DNA of 64,000 nt, taken from the NCBI GenBank assembly GCA_019426215.1, contig CM033394.1:22774195-22838194 (forward strand). The letters are read 5' to 3'. Under the pieces are notes generated by a model. That model was not told where the DNA came from, ran no database searches, and saw only the letters and a list, made by a program, of their open reading frames with translations. The translations under genes and the position numbers were made by a program. The DNA is from Buddleja alternifolia (Eukaryota > Streptophyta > Magnoliopsida > Lamiales > Scrophulariaceae). Positions 45,010-56,995 of this stretch are shown in pieces (positions within the stretch are counted from its first letter, which is position 1; the number at the start of each line of letters is the position of its first letter).

Positions 45010-46485
45010 TTAGGAATTTCATGTTAGATGTTTTGATGATGACAAGATAGGATTTTATGTTAGACCACAAATATAATATAAGTTTCTGTTTTCATAGATC
45101 AATGTTTAAGTGTTCGAAAGTTTGTAATTTTATTTAGGCTTGTCATTTTTATCTTTGTAGAAATTAGACTAAGTATTAGATACTGAATCGCTAATAGAAT
45201 TCTAGGTGAGTCTATTAGAGATGAAGTTGAAGATCAGTGTCTGAAGTCAAATGAAGATGAAGATTTGTTCTTAGCGACTGTCACGCTAAAGGACTATTTC
45301 AGGATCTATGGATCAAGCGCTCAAAGTACTCCAGCGATCAATATCAGATTCACCTGAAATAAATCCTCAAGTAATGAAGGACTTAAATGCAATCATTCAA
45401 CAGACATTTATTTCAAATGGGAAATAAATTCAAATGCATTAAATGCCTGATAAGAGCATTAAATGTGATAAGCTATTATGACTTGTGGACAAGCCACTTT
45501 TTGACTATACTATCAGGATTTCAGAGTTCAAAGCTACTCCCGTCCAAGTGGAACCAGCAGGATTTCAAGAATGTCAGAGAAAAGCCTGATTCACGTGCTG
45601 CGTGAAGAACACGCGCTCACATGTATCAAACGGACAAATCCCAAGAATTGCGTATAAATACCTCATTCCAGTAAACCCTAAATATAGAGACATACATAAT
45701 GCACAAGAAAACTTTGCTGAAATTCTCTTTCAAAGAAAAAGCTTAGAAACTCCATAGCCAAAATTCTTCAAGCTTTTTACATACTTTCCAGACAGTCACA
45801 AATATCTCAAACATCTTCCAAGAAGAAACTTAAACTCTTACTGAGATATTCCAAGTTGTTTGGACTTTCCAAAAACAAATAAAAACATGTGTGACAAAAC
45901 CCTCAACCTTTCATCTGAGTGAGAAAGTTGTTGAAACCCTTTACAGGCAGTATTTCTGAGTGAGAGAAGCTTGTAGAAGAATATCTTCATTGGTGTAGAA
46001 ATTTGTGTGATCAAGGAGCCCGAGATCATTTTCACCTCTTTACTACCTTGTAGAAGATTCTGTGTGATTCTTTGATAATCAACTTAGTAAATTTCCTCCA
46101 AGTGAAAAAGGAGAAGAAGGACGTAGTTGGGATTACATCACCCAGTGAACCTTATATATCTTGTGTTATTTACTTTTATTATTGTCTTGGTTTATATTCT
46201 CTTATTTATTTGAAAAAGACAATCTAAACTGTTAAGCAACTATTTAACCAAAACGAACGCTAAAGTTTTAAAATCATTTTCGATGTGCTAACCCTGATTA
46301 AGCGATCTAAGCATTACCCTACTTTGGTAAATTGCTAAAATCACTTAATCTAAGTTATGTTTACTATAGCTCCTGATCTAAGCGCTCAGCTTCCTAAGCG
46401 TTCTAATCTTTAAAAGTTATACGAAGTTTTGAAGTCGAAAAATACTTAAGCGTCTATTCCTTTCATATGCCACTTGGGATTTCCA
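45010..46485 (+). repeat. 3' LTR of element C
   Basis: 1,476 bp, TGTTAGGAATTTC...TTCCA, with the same blocks as the 5' LTR, including cgtataaatacctc near 45,651-45,664. ORFs on either strand inside the LTR (for example 45,387-45,605 and 45,838-46,035) have counterparts in the 5' LTR and are not genes. Confidence 0.9.
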
Positions 46486-48104
46486 GTATAGATATCTACT
46501 ACAGAGGGAGATGAGTCTCCATTTTGTATTAGAAGAGGATCATGTAGATGATCCCTCCACTTATGATCAAGTGATAGGGGACGTGGATGCTATAAGATGG
46601 CGTGAAACTATGCAAATAGAAATAGATTTGATGCATGCAAACTAAGTCTGAAAACTTGTGGGTTGGCATGATGGTATAAAACTAATTAGGTGTAAATGGA
46701 TTTACAAGAGAAAGATTGGTGTTGATGGCAAGGTTGACACCTACAAAGCCAAGCTAGTGGCAAAATGGTATAGTCAAAAGAAAGGAATTGACTACCAAGA
46801 AACCTTTTCGCCAGTGGCTATGATCAAATCTATAAGAATTCTACTTGCAATAGCAGCTCACTTAGACTATGAGACATGGCAAATGGATGTCAAAACTGCT
46901 TTTCTGAATGGATTCCTAGAAAAGAATATCTATATGAAACAGCCTAAAGGTTTTGTATCCGAGAATGGTATCCATAAGGTGTGTAAGCTTGAGAGATCCA
47001 TTTATGGACTCAAGAAAGCATCTCATAGCTGGAATCTACGTTTTGATGATGCAGTCAAAAGATTTGACTTCATTAAAAATGAAGATGAGCCATATGTTTA
47101 CAAAAAGGTTAGTTGGAGCAAGATAACATTCCTTGTGTTATATGTAGATAACATATTACTCATAGGCAATGATATAAGAATGCTCACCATTGTTAAGAAG
47201 TGTATTTCGAGTTTGAAAGACTTGGGAGAGGCTACTTATATTCTAGGGATTCGAATCTATAGAGGTCAAACAAATAGAATGATAGGGCTCTCTCAAACCC
47301 TTTACTTAGAAAAGGTCCTAAAGAGATTTAGGATGGAGGATTCTAAGAAAGGGTTCCTACCAATGAGACATAGGGTACATTGTGTCCTCAAAGTGAGAAA
47401 GATGAAAAGAGATGAGCATTGTACCCTATGCATCTGCAATGGGTAGCCTGATGTACGCAATGTTGTGTACTAGACCTAACATTGCTTATGCAGTAAACGT
47501 TGTTAGTCGATTTCAAGCAAACCTTGACAAGGACCACTGGATGGTTGTGAAGAATATTCTAAAGTATCTGAAGAGAACTAAGGATATGATTCTCATCTAT
47601 GGGAGTGGTAACCTGAGAGTGGGCGAGTACATTGACTCGGATTTCCAATCAGATGTCGATGACCAAAAATCCACCTCAGGGTTCGTATTCACCCTCAACA
47701 GTGGGGCGGTGACTTGGAAAAGTTCCAAGCAAAGCACAACCACGGACTCCACGACAGAGGCTGAATACATAGCTGCCTCTGAGGCAGCTAAAGAGGCTGT
47801 TTGGCTTAGGAAGTTCATAGGAGAACTTCAAGTGGTTCCAAGCATTGAACTCTCATTTCCACTTTATTGTGAAAACACTGGAGCAATAGCACAGGCAAAG
47901 GAACCTAGGTCTCACAACAAGTCCAAACACATTGAGAGGAGATATCACATCATAAGAGAGATCATTGCAAGAGGAGAAATATCTGTTCAGAAAATAGCCT
48001 CAGCTGACAATGTCGCTAATCCATTGACCAAGCCATTGGCACAGGCGGTGCTAGAAAAACATGTAGAAGGGATGGGTATAAAATACCATAGCAAATGGCA
48101 TTGA
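46486..48104 (+). pseudogene. RT and RNase H of copia element B
   Basis: Resumes after element C with the linker before RT (GDESPF..., DPSTYDQVIGDVDAIRWRET). RT: KWIYKRKIGVDGKVDTYKAK, QMDVKTAFLNGFLEKNIYMK, KLERSIYGLKKASHSWN. The catalytic box reads LVLYVDNILLIG (47,141-47,152): the second Asp of YVDD is Asn, which should abolish polymerase activity. A frame change near 47,410 links to RNase H: SMGSLMYAMLCTRPNIAYAV-type block, DSDFQSDVDDQKSTSG, TTEAEYIAASEAAKEAVWLR and HNKSKHIERRYHIIRE, ending at the stop 48,102-48,104. Upstream domains are deleted. Confidence 0.85.
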
Positions 48105-48119
48105 GTGCAAGTGGAAGAT

Positions 48120-49767
48120 TGTTAGTGTGTATGCCCTCAAATGCCATAAAGAGGATAGATTTATAGGACATTGATTTGTAATTAAACAGTATTATTATAA
48201 TAAAAGGCATTTTCTTATTATTTTCTTATAGGCATTTGTAAGGTTTTAGTGAACAACGTAAAGTCCTTGATAATAAGACAAACCTTCTACTCCCTATGGG
48301 TTAGGGAGAATGGCACTAGAAGAGTTTGATCCTTATTATCTAAAATTTGTTCACAAGTCGAAGAAAGTATTGACTGGACATCAATACTAGATAAGGACTT
48401 GTATGATATAAGTTTTGACAGAGAAAGTGCCACTCGAATACTATAGAAATGGTAGTTGGAACTTATGTCATAGACACCTCAATTAGACTGATGTGTTTGA
48501 ACACGGCTCGCATCAATTTTGTCACATGGGTTTTCACTCACTGACAGTTAATGACAAAACTGATAAGTTGTCATAGGTATGTGTGAACCTTAGACCTGAG
48601 GAATCATGCTGAAGATGTACTTGTGATATCAAGTCTGTCATTAGAGTAGTTAGATCTAATTCACCCGTTGGTGGGGTCGACCTCGAAGTGCGGCTTGATG
48701 GGCAAGTAGCAGTTTTAACTGATTAGCAAAATGGGATTTATTCTCTCATAAGTGGATGAGCTAAATATCCTATGCAGTCATGAATGAATGAGGTCAAAAA
48801 AACTTTGGTCAAAGCATTAGAGATATTCATGTTAGACATGAAAGTATACTCAATGACCTCGATTCATTATGAGCTAAGCATATGGTCAAGTTCTGTGAGT
48901 TTGACTAAACCATGTTTCTCACTTGACTGAGATATATGAATAAATGGTTTATACTCGTACGGTATTCACAACGTGAAAGGTTTGGAATGATCTTATTCAT
49001 TCGTTCTCAATTGGGATATGATGTGGGTCACGGGACTGGCTAGGTGTTATCCACATCCTTTTGGTTTTCTCCTAATTGCCTTTTGAGACGAACCTAAAGA
49101 GTCACGCTTAAAGGAATTGCAAAAGGAAAAATCATGGAATTAACTAGAGAAAATTTTCGGTATTAGATATCACAATTAATTAATTAATTAATCATTAGAT
49201 GATTTTTTTTAATTAATTAAGTTAATGTGTTAATTAATTTCTTTATAAAAATTAATTATAGAATTAACATGAAATTAATTAGTTATTTGATTAATTTATT
49301 TATTGGATAAATAATATTAATTAAATAAATAATTAAATATTTAAACACAATTGGACTAAACCTAAAGGGCTTTGGAACGCCCAAAGTGGGCGTCCACATG
49401 TTGCTTAGTTATTTAGCTTTATTGTTTTCTAGTGTAGTATAAATATACTACTTAGTGAAAATAATAAACAAGCCACAATCATATCTTTCTCTCCAAGTCA
49501 AAGTCTTCCAAACTCTCTCTCTCTCTCTCTCTGTGTCTGTCTACAAGGAGTAAGAAGAAGAGGATTTTTCGCTTTAATTCTGGCGCGGTGATTTAGAGAC
49601 AGTAGCAGATTTGCCGTTCGAAGAAGGATCACAATAGTTGGTTCAAAAATCCAATTATGCTAAGAAAGGTACATAAATTCTTAACATGATTTAAATACAT
49701 GAAATCAAGATGAACCACCATTGGGATATTTAAATTTCCACTGCGTTTTATATGTAAAAATCCAACA
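48120..49767 (+). repeat. 3' LTR of element B, with polypurine tract just before it
   Basis: 1,648 bp from TGTTAGTGTGTATGCC to CCAACA, preceded by the copia polypurine tract gcaagtggaagat (48,107-48,119). It contains an AT-rich stretch (49,170-49,345) of the ttaattaatt kind, a TATA-like 'gtataaatatac' near 49,437, and a (ct)n run at 49,513-49,533. Confidence 0.88.
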
Positions 49768-49887
49768 TTGGTAACAGCCAATATTGTGCCACCAGGATCA
49801 AGTGTCACTACTGATGGTCGATGCGACCGAGTAAGGGTTTATGTTGACGCCAATGGAAATGTTGATAGGATTCCTACTATTGGTTAG
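49768..49887 (+). pseudogene. Potato inhibitor I family gene: remainder of exon 2
   Basis: After the TTGGT duplication the frame continues TANIVPPGSSVTTDGRCDRV and RVYVDANGNVDRIPTIG, ending at TAG 49,885-49,887. By alignment with family members such as eglin c (...SPVTLDLRYNRVRV), the reactive bond would be Thr46-Asp47 (in SSVTTDGRC), so P1 is Thr. Cys5 in exon 1 and Cys50 here would form the disulfide common in plant members. IPTIG is the C-terminal beta-strand. All conserved inhibitor positions I can check are intact, so apart from the ATA start the coding lesion is the insertion itself. Confidence 0.92.
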
Positions 49888-50110
49888 GGTTCCAATATGT
49901 ATGTTGTTGGATCATATCGATTATTATTCCACCAGGTGTTGGAATATGTTGTCGATGTTTCTACTCGAATGGGTGCACTAATGTTTTTCATATTGTATGT
50001 CATGTATTAACTAAACATCATGTCAATATTGTATGTCATGTATTAAATAAACATATCATGTTAATAAATAATACTCCTCCTATATATTGTATAGCCTGAA
50101 TGTTCAATAT
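49888..50110 (+). other. 3' flank of the inhibitor gene with a 36-bp direct repeat and poly(A) signals
   Basis: Two copies of 'atattgtatgtcatgtatta(a)' with 36-bp spacing begin at about 49,990 and 50,026. AATAAA-type signals follow near 50,045 and 50,066. This is probably the 3' UTR of the inhibitor gene. Confidence 0.5.
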
Positions 50111-53100
50111 ATTACTGGATAAAATGTAATATACTACTTTGAACTATATCTATTGTATCAAGAAGTCCCTTTCAAATAATTTTTGTATCATTTTTCTCCT
50201 TTTATTATACCAAGTAACATTTTCCCCTGTCTTTATCATGTAATTATCTCCATTGTATCCTTTAAAATTAATTTTATGTTCACTGTCTAAGTTTATTTAG
50301 TATTTTTTTTACACAGATTCATTGATTAAATATAAAATAAAATAAAATTGTGCACCTATGGAACCTCTGAAGGTAATATTTCATTTACTATATCCTTTAG
50401 TTTTATTTGAGAATAGTATCCCTTTAAATTAAAGAAAAAATAAGAGATGTACTTTAATATTTTTACTACAAAATGTTATACTCTAATCTATTTTATTATA
50501 AAAGTAGAGTTGCTTTCTTAAGATTGTTTATATATCTAAAATATACCTATGTAATTCTATATTCTAATGGCAAAAGAGTCAAAATAAATAATAATACTAA
50601 ATTTCAAAATATTCTTCTACTAACAAATTTTGTATATAGACAGTAATTCAATAAACACATCTACCAATAAGTTATAGAATTTAAAACATAACCCGAAAGA
50701 AACGGAAACCAAATAAAAAATTGAAGTAAAAAATTGAAGAGAAGCTCAGTGACTTTAGATTCTGCCATTTTTCTTGAATTTGTTCTGTATTGGTCTTGAA
50801 CATTTATTTCAATGACAAAATAAATTTTTCTAATGTTATCATACTTTTTCTTGATTAAGAGACATGATTATCTCAGTCCCTTTTTTTTTTTTTTGATTGA
50901 AAAAAAATTCTCAGTCCTCTTGATCTTTAACACAAATTGCACAGTAATCAAGCTTAATTATTTGAAAAAATTAACTCGAGCACTAAAAATATACACTCAA
51001 TCCCCTAGTTGGAAAATTAGCATTACTCATCCACGAGAAACTTCCTTAAGGAAATACAGTAAATTTGAACCATGATGTATACCTCATTCATGAAGATGCC
51101 GAACGTCCGTGCATATTGAAAATGGACAATTATTATGTCTTTTGGAATTTTTGTACATACCTAACATATCCTCATGTAATTTTATGTTTTAATAGAAAAA
51201 GAAAAAATAAATAGTAAAAATAAATTCTGGATATCTACAACAATAAAATGTACAATTAGATTATGACTCTTTATTGTGATGACACATAGAAAAAAATCAG
51301 ATGTAAAGTTGTGACACCACAGTTTATATTCATCAAAAGAACAGAAGAAACTCAAAGAAAAAGCTTAATTTGCTTGAATTTGGAACGAACAAATATATAA
51401 TACAGATACATATTAATGGTTCAATGGTTCATATCAGCCTTTATATTTTGATTTTAATGGATAATATGAATATTGCATTGACTCAAAAAATTGTGCATAC
51501 GAAAACTTACAAACATACAAAAGAACTTACCAGTACTTAACGTACATTGGTCTATATGTATTCTAGTGCAAATACATATATAAAATGATACATTTTCCGA
51601 AGTGTGCTCACAATGATTTTATAATAATATTTTAATAATAAAAACATTGTTTTATTTTAATCTTTTAATCATTTATTTTTTAAATAATTAACTTAATGTC
51701 TATATTTTGTTAATTAGACATTCATTAACTCTTAATATTTGGTTCTGCAATATTTGTTAATGGAATATGTATAATATTTATATTATATCATATATCTATA
51801 TTATCAAGCTATAGTTTGTTTATAAATTTAAAATTCAAAGTTGATAGTTTGTTAATTGTTAGTACACTTGCACTAATAGATACATATATTATCATGCTAC
51901 TGATTGTATGAACATCTATAGTTCAAAGTTGATATTTTGCTAACAGTTAGTACCCTATCGTTGTTAATTACGTGTATTAGATTATTGACCTAGAACTTTT
52001 ATAGTTATAAGAGTACAAATAATTTTATTTCTCATAATCGTTTTTCAATTTAATGTATATGTTTATTGTATCTATTAGTTTTGGTCGTTTTTAATATATA
52101 GTATATTAATTAATTAGTAACTTATTTAAAAGTATTTGTTTGATTATATATATTGGGTAATGATTATAGAAAATGATTTTGATAGTTCAATATTTAAAAA
52201 TTATAAATTATATATAAAGTACGAAATTTCGAATTTCACTTAATTTGCACAAGTCAAGTAATAGTAAATTCTTAATTATTTTTCATCTTTTTACATTTTT
52301 ATCTGATAATGGAGTATAGGTTCATAGATTTTGAGTGATCTAATTTGATGTCTTATAAATTTATTTTTAACTGTCTTTTCATAAATATGATCTAAACCAA
52401 ATAGGACTTCAATTGAACAACGCTTTTAAATTCAGTACTTATGATTAGAAGACTAGGACTAAAATCATTTTGCATATATGATTTAGTTAACGCATACAAT
52501 AAAAGTATAACAACATGCTTATTTAATTAGAGAAGAAACTTTTCTAACTTTAAGTGGAAAACTATTAATTTGTTAAGTGTGTAACTTAAAATCTAAAACC
52601 TTAATTTCATAAGATACAGGCTTATTAAAAACTTGTATACTTCCATGATTATATTCAATTTTGAACAACAATTTAATAAAAGAATTCAAAATACGAAGTT
52701 TAATATTGAATTGGACATATATATTTCTTTTTTCTATGCAAATTAAACAATTGTTCAAGATAATTATATATCGAGTTCGCTAGAAAGAGAATTTCTTTGT
52801 TATTTCAACTTTTAGCATCATGAATATTCCACAATGAGTTACAAATGAATTCTAATAACAACAAAAAATCTAAACAATGAATAAAATAATGTCTAAAAAC
52901 ATGAATATCCTTTTGTTTACAATCTTATTTCATTTCAATATTTTATCAATTTAAGAGAAGAATAAAAACAATACCAACAATCATACTAGGAATGAGAGCG
53001 GTAGATAATTGAATATTCAAGTCAAACAAGAGAACTTACACGAGCTTAAAATAATTATATTTTATTTAGCAAGAAATTATTTATTTAAATTAGGATTTAG

Positions 53101-53505
53101 GTTTTTGAATGCTCAATAATCTATTTATGTAAATAATTTATTCAAAAATTTCTATTAAATGATTTTTTCAAATTTTATTGTCATCAAATATTTTATGTGT
53201 CCATTCAATCAATTATAGTGTTGCGGTGATTTAGAAAGCTTATATATTTTACCAAATATATTTATGAAACTACATAATCAATATTAAACATAGAAGAATA
53301 TTTATTTGGAATATGACTAGTGTTTTGTTTAGAAAAGAAGTGCTAGGAATGAAACTCAAAATTCGATGATAATAAGAATCACATTAAAAGCCGAAAAAAT
53401 ATTCCCCATTTTTTGTCATTATAATTTCTCTATTGCGCATTAGTTTTTACGTGCAACATACTTTTGTTTTTTTCTCCAACATCTTTATCAATAGAATTTA
53501 ATTTT
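50111..53505. other. AT-rich intergenic DNA, no gene seen
   Basis: No ORF with recognisable homology. A poly-T run lies at 50,880-50,895. A diverged pair of related segments occurs at about 50,535-50,610 and 51,155-51,225 ('acctatgtaattctat...' versus 'cctcatgtaattttat...'), perhaps an old local duplication. The ORFs at 50,833-51,075 (+) and 52,573-52,758 (-) look like chance frames. Confidence 0.5.
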
Positions 53506-54121
53506 AGGGAAAATTACTCAAAATCCCCTAAAATAATTTTTCATATCGAAAAAACCCATGAAAATATTTTTCAATCTTAAAAATTCATTCTACAAACTTT
53601 TCATTCCAAAAACCCCAAAAGTGAGAATTAACAATTTTTTGGACTAAACTACCCCTTCATTTATTAAGTTAATAATTGATCAATTATTTTTTCTTAATGT
53701 ATCATTTTGTTTTGATTCTTTCAAATTGATGAATCATAAAATACCTATTTTTTTTGTGATATTAATTTTTTTAAATATTTGTATATAATTTATTTTTGAT
53801 ATTAATATGGTAATTATCTATAAATATATGTTTTAAATTTTTAAAAAGATTAAAAAATCTAAAAATTTAAAATTAAAATCATAATTAATATCAATTATCA
53901 ATACAAAATTTTTAAATAAATAAATCTTATTGGATAACAACAATAGATTAATTTTTAATCTAGAAGGCTAAGGGCAATTAAGTCCATAAATTTATTAACC
54001 CTAAATATTGTTTTTTTTTGGAATTAAAAGTTGATGGAATGGGTTTTTTGGATTGACAAATATTATCATGGGTTTTTTGGATATAAAAGTTTATTTTAAG
54101 GGTTTTTTAGTAATTTTCCCT
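53506..54121. mobile_element. MITE with about 30-bp terminal inverted repeats
   Basis: The left end AGGGAAAATTACTCAAAATC (53,506) and the reverse complement of the right end, AGGGAAAATTACTAAAAAAC (54,121), match over about 30 bp, including CCC(C/T)TAAAATAA further in. The interior is AT-rich and non-coding, with extra 'ccatgaaaatattttt' / 'aaatattatcatgggtttt' subterminal inverted blocks. The target duplication is unclear (flanks ttaatttt / ttttatga), so the superfamily is left open. Confidence 0.75.
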
Positions 54122-55021
54122 TTTTATGAATAGGAAAGATACAATCAATAGTAACAACCAAACAAATATGAAAGCATTCATGTACGCTAACCTATTTGTA
54201 ACTTCCCAAAGAAAGTAATTGCAATTCAAAATAATGACACACTAAGTGATCTCAAAAGACATGCTACGGTTCTTTAGAAAAAAGAGCGAAGCACAGAAGA
54301 AAAAAAAAGCGAAAGAAGAAGAAAAAGAAGATGACATATATGTGTAATTCTTGAGTCATAATATGAAGAGATAATGACAATTACACAAAGAACATATGGA
54401 GAGGAAAGAAGAAAGTGTTGCACAAAGAACTCAAGCTTCAAGTAGAAAGTAGAAAGAGCATCTGATTCATTAAAATAAACAAGAGAAGGAACAAATAAAA
54501 CAGGAATTTACATAAGAATTTATTCTCATCCATTATTATCTATGTTTCAATTTTCAATAAACTTACTACATATGTATTAATTCAGCCTTTTTGAGTTTTT
54601 TAAATAATTATAGTTTATCGGACAATAATGCAATTAGTTATATTATTATTGAAGTTTTGAATATATTAATTGAACAATATCTATATATATAAATTATTTT
54701 AACAAGATCATATAATTCACGTGCACACACGTGTTATTTACCTTAATAGTTATATGATTTTCTTTAAACTAATTTATAAAAAAGATGTAATTCTCTACAT
54801 TCAATGCTTTATATTTTTGGCTAAGCATATTTAAAACAACTTATAAGCTCCTACATCTTATAAGATGTTTTAAAAGCGTATAAGATGTTGGATCTTATTT
54901 TAAAAATAAGTTCTCAACGCACACATTTTAGGAGAGGAAAGAATAAAGTGAGGCACAAACAACTCAAACTTTTAGCAGAAAGAAGACATAACATCTTATT
55001 TTAGGAGCTCCAAGTCTCCAA

Positions 55022-56138
55022 CACCCATTTTACACACACTACACATATTTTCACACACACGGCACACATTTTACACACACTACACATATTTTCACACACA
55101 CGGCACACATTTTACACACACTTCACACATTTTCCCCCACACATACAACACTCATTCTACACACACGACACACGTTTTACACATATTGTGCACATTTTCA
55201 CACACACAACATACGTTTACATACACACTGCATACATTTTCAAACACACGTCACACCTTTCACACCATGAGACATGTTTCACACACATTTTCACACACAA
55301 CTCACATTTTAAAAATGCTTTTTTCATATTTTCACACACTGAACACATTTTACATTCATTGCACACGCTACAAATATTTTCATACACACAATCAATATTT
55401 TACATGCATCATATATTTTTACACACAATGCACATGTTTTCACATACTAAACATATTTTCACACACACGACACACGTTTTACACACACTACATACATTTT
55501 TCATACACAGGGCACACACTGTATATATTTTACACACTGCACATATTTGACGCACACTACACACATTTCACACATACGATACACATTTCAGACACAGTCA
55601 CATATTACACACTTTTTACTTATTTTCACACACACATCACACATTTTACATGCACAACTAACAATTTACTCACAATGCACATATTTTAACACACACTACA
55701 CGTATTTTTACACACAAAACACATTTTACATGCATTACATATTTTCACACACACATCACAAATTTTACACAAACGACACATATTTTCATACATACAACTC
55801 ATATTTTACACCCACTACATACACAACTAACAATTTACTTACATTGTACATATTTTTACACACACTACACACAGTTTCATACACGAAATATATTTTACAC
55901 ACACTACACACGTTTCCACACACGCAACTCATATTTTACACACACTGCATATATTTTCACTCACATCACACATTTACACACACGAAACACGTTTTACACA
56001 CTCGACACACCTTTTCACACATACATCACACATTTACACACACTACACACTTTTTCATGTACATGACACACATTTTCATATACATGGCACACATTTACAA
56101 ATAGTGCATACATTTTCCCCCGCACATACGCCACACAT
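55022..56138. repeat. CA-rich minisatellite, left arm of the giant inverted repeat
   Basis: About 1.1 kb of degenerate units of roughly 20-22 bp, of the type ttttacacacactacacata / ttttcacacacacgacacac. All three plus frames are open over long stretches because the units lack stops, giving His/Thr/Phe-rich fake proteins at 55,186-56,104. Confidence 0.85.
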
Positions 56139-56143
56139 GAAAA

Positions 56144-56995
56144 ATGTGTGGTGTGTGCAGTGTGTGTAAAACGTGTGTCGTGTGTGTATAATATGTGCAG
56201 TGTGTGTAAAACGTGTGTCGTGTGTGTATAATATGCGCAGTGTGTGTAAAACGTGTCGTGTGTGTATAATATGTGTAGTGTGTGTAAAACGTGTGTCGTG
56301 TGTATATAATGTGTGTAGTGTGTGTAAAACATGTGTCGTGTCTGTATAATATGTGTAGTGTGTGTAAAATGTGTATTGTGTGTATGTGAAAATATGTGTT
56401 GTGTGTGTAAATATGTGTTGTGTGAGTGAAATGTGTGTAGTATGTAAAATGTGCATGTTTAAAAGGTGTCATGTGTGTGAAAATATATTTAGTGTCTAAA
56501 ATGTGTCATATGTGTGAAGATGTGTTTAGTGTGTGTAGAATATGTGCAATGTGTGTAAAATGTGTGCAGTGTGTGAAAAATGTGTGTAGTGTATGTAAAA
56601 TGTATGTTGTGTGTGAAAATGTGAGTAGTGTGTGTAAAATATGAGTGATGTGTGTAAATTGTGTGAAAATGCGTGCAATATGTGTAAAATATGAAGTGTT
56701 TATATGAAAATATGTGTAGTGTGTGTAAAATGAGTATAATTTGTGTGAAAATGTATCGTGTGTGTATGTTTATAGTGTGAGTAAAATGTATGTTGTGTGT
56801 GTGAAATGTGTATTGGATGTGTGAAAAATGTGGGTTTATGAAAATGTGTGATGTGTTGGTGAAAATATGTGTCGTTTGTGTGAAAATATGTTTCGTTTGT
56901 GTAAAAATGTATATAGTGCGTGTAAAAAATGTGCGTAAAACATGTGTCGTGTGTGAAAATGTATGCAATGTGTGTTAATGTGTGCGTGTGGTTTT
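56144..56995. repeat. TG-rich minisatellite, right arm of the giant inverted repeat
   Basis: About 0.85 kb of the reverse complement of the left-arm unit (for example gtgtgtaaaacgtgtgtcgtg). The orientation switches at 56,131-56,151, where ccacacat-gaaaa-atgtgtgg is a perfect hairpin. ORFs on the minus strand here are repeat translations. Confidence 0.85.

Larger units (their letters stand above)
30680..46490 (+). mobile_element. Element C: Sirevirus-like Ty1/copia element with envelope-like region
   Basis: LTRs at 30,685-32,163 (1,479 bp) and 45,010-46,485 (1,476 bp), TGTTAGGAA...CCA, with flanks GTATG (30,680-30,684) and GTATA (46,486-46,490), one mismatch. The order is primer site, long gag, protease, integrase, RT, RNase H, then a 4.3-kb envelope-like region. 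Integrase before RT marks copia. Long LTRs, an extended gag and a large ORF region after pol fit the Sirevirus/Maximus lineage. Without solo LTR H the element is about 13.9 kb, large for copia. It is inserted in the degenerate pol of element B. Confidence 0.85.
30333..49772 (+). mobile_element. Element B: Ty1/copia retrotransposon, internally deleted, inserted in the inhibitor exon
   Basis: Begins TGTTAATGTG at 30,338 and ends CCAACA at 49,767, flanked by TTGGT (30,333-30,337 and 49,768-49,772). The 5' LTR is cut off after about 297 bp and joined straight to the end of the integrase region (RSSRVPQLPERY, 30,644-30,682). The rest of the 5' LTR, gag, protease and most of integrase are gone. RT and RNase H follow element C (46,487-48,104), and a full 3' LTR of 1,648 bp closes it. 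B is related to the solo LTR D. Confidence 0.88.

Noticed and set aside
30015..49887. The two inhibitor halves as two separate genes
   Set aside because: The TTGGT duplication falls exactly at the split and the reading frame joins in phase within one exon, so they are one gene interrupted by element B.
55186..56968. Many long overlapping His/Thr/Phe-rich ORFs on both strands
   Set aside because: They are translations of the ttttacacacac minisatellite and its complement. All frames lack stops because the unit contains none. No start context, domain or codon bias.
55022..56995. Possible CRISPR-like array
   Set aside because: The units are contiguous, degenerate and only about 20-22 bp, with no unique spacers. 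The context is plant nuclear DNA.
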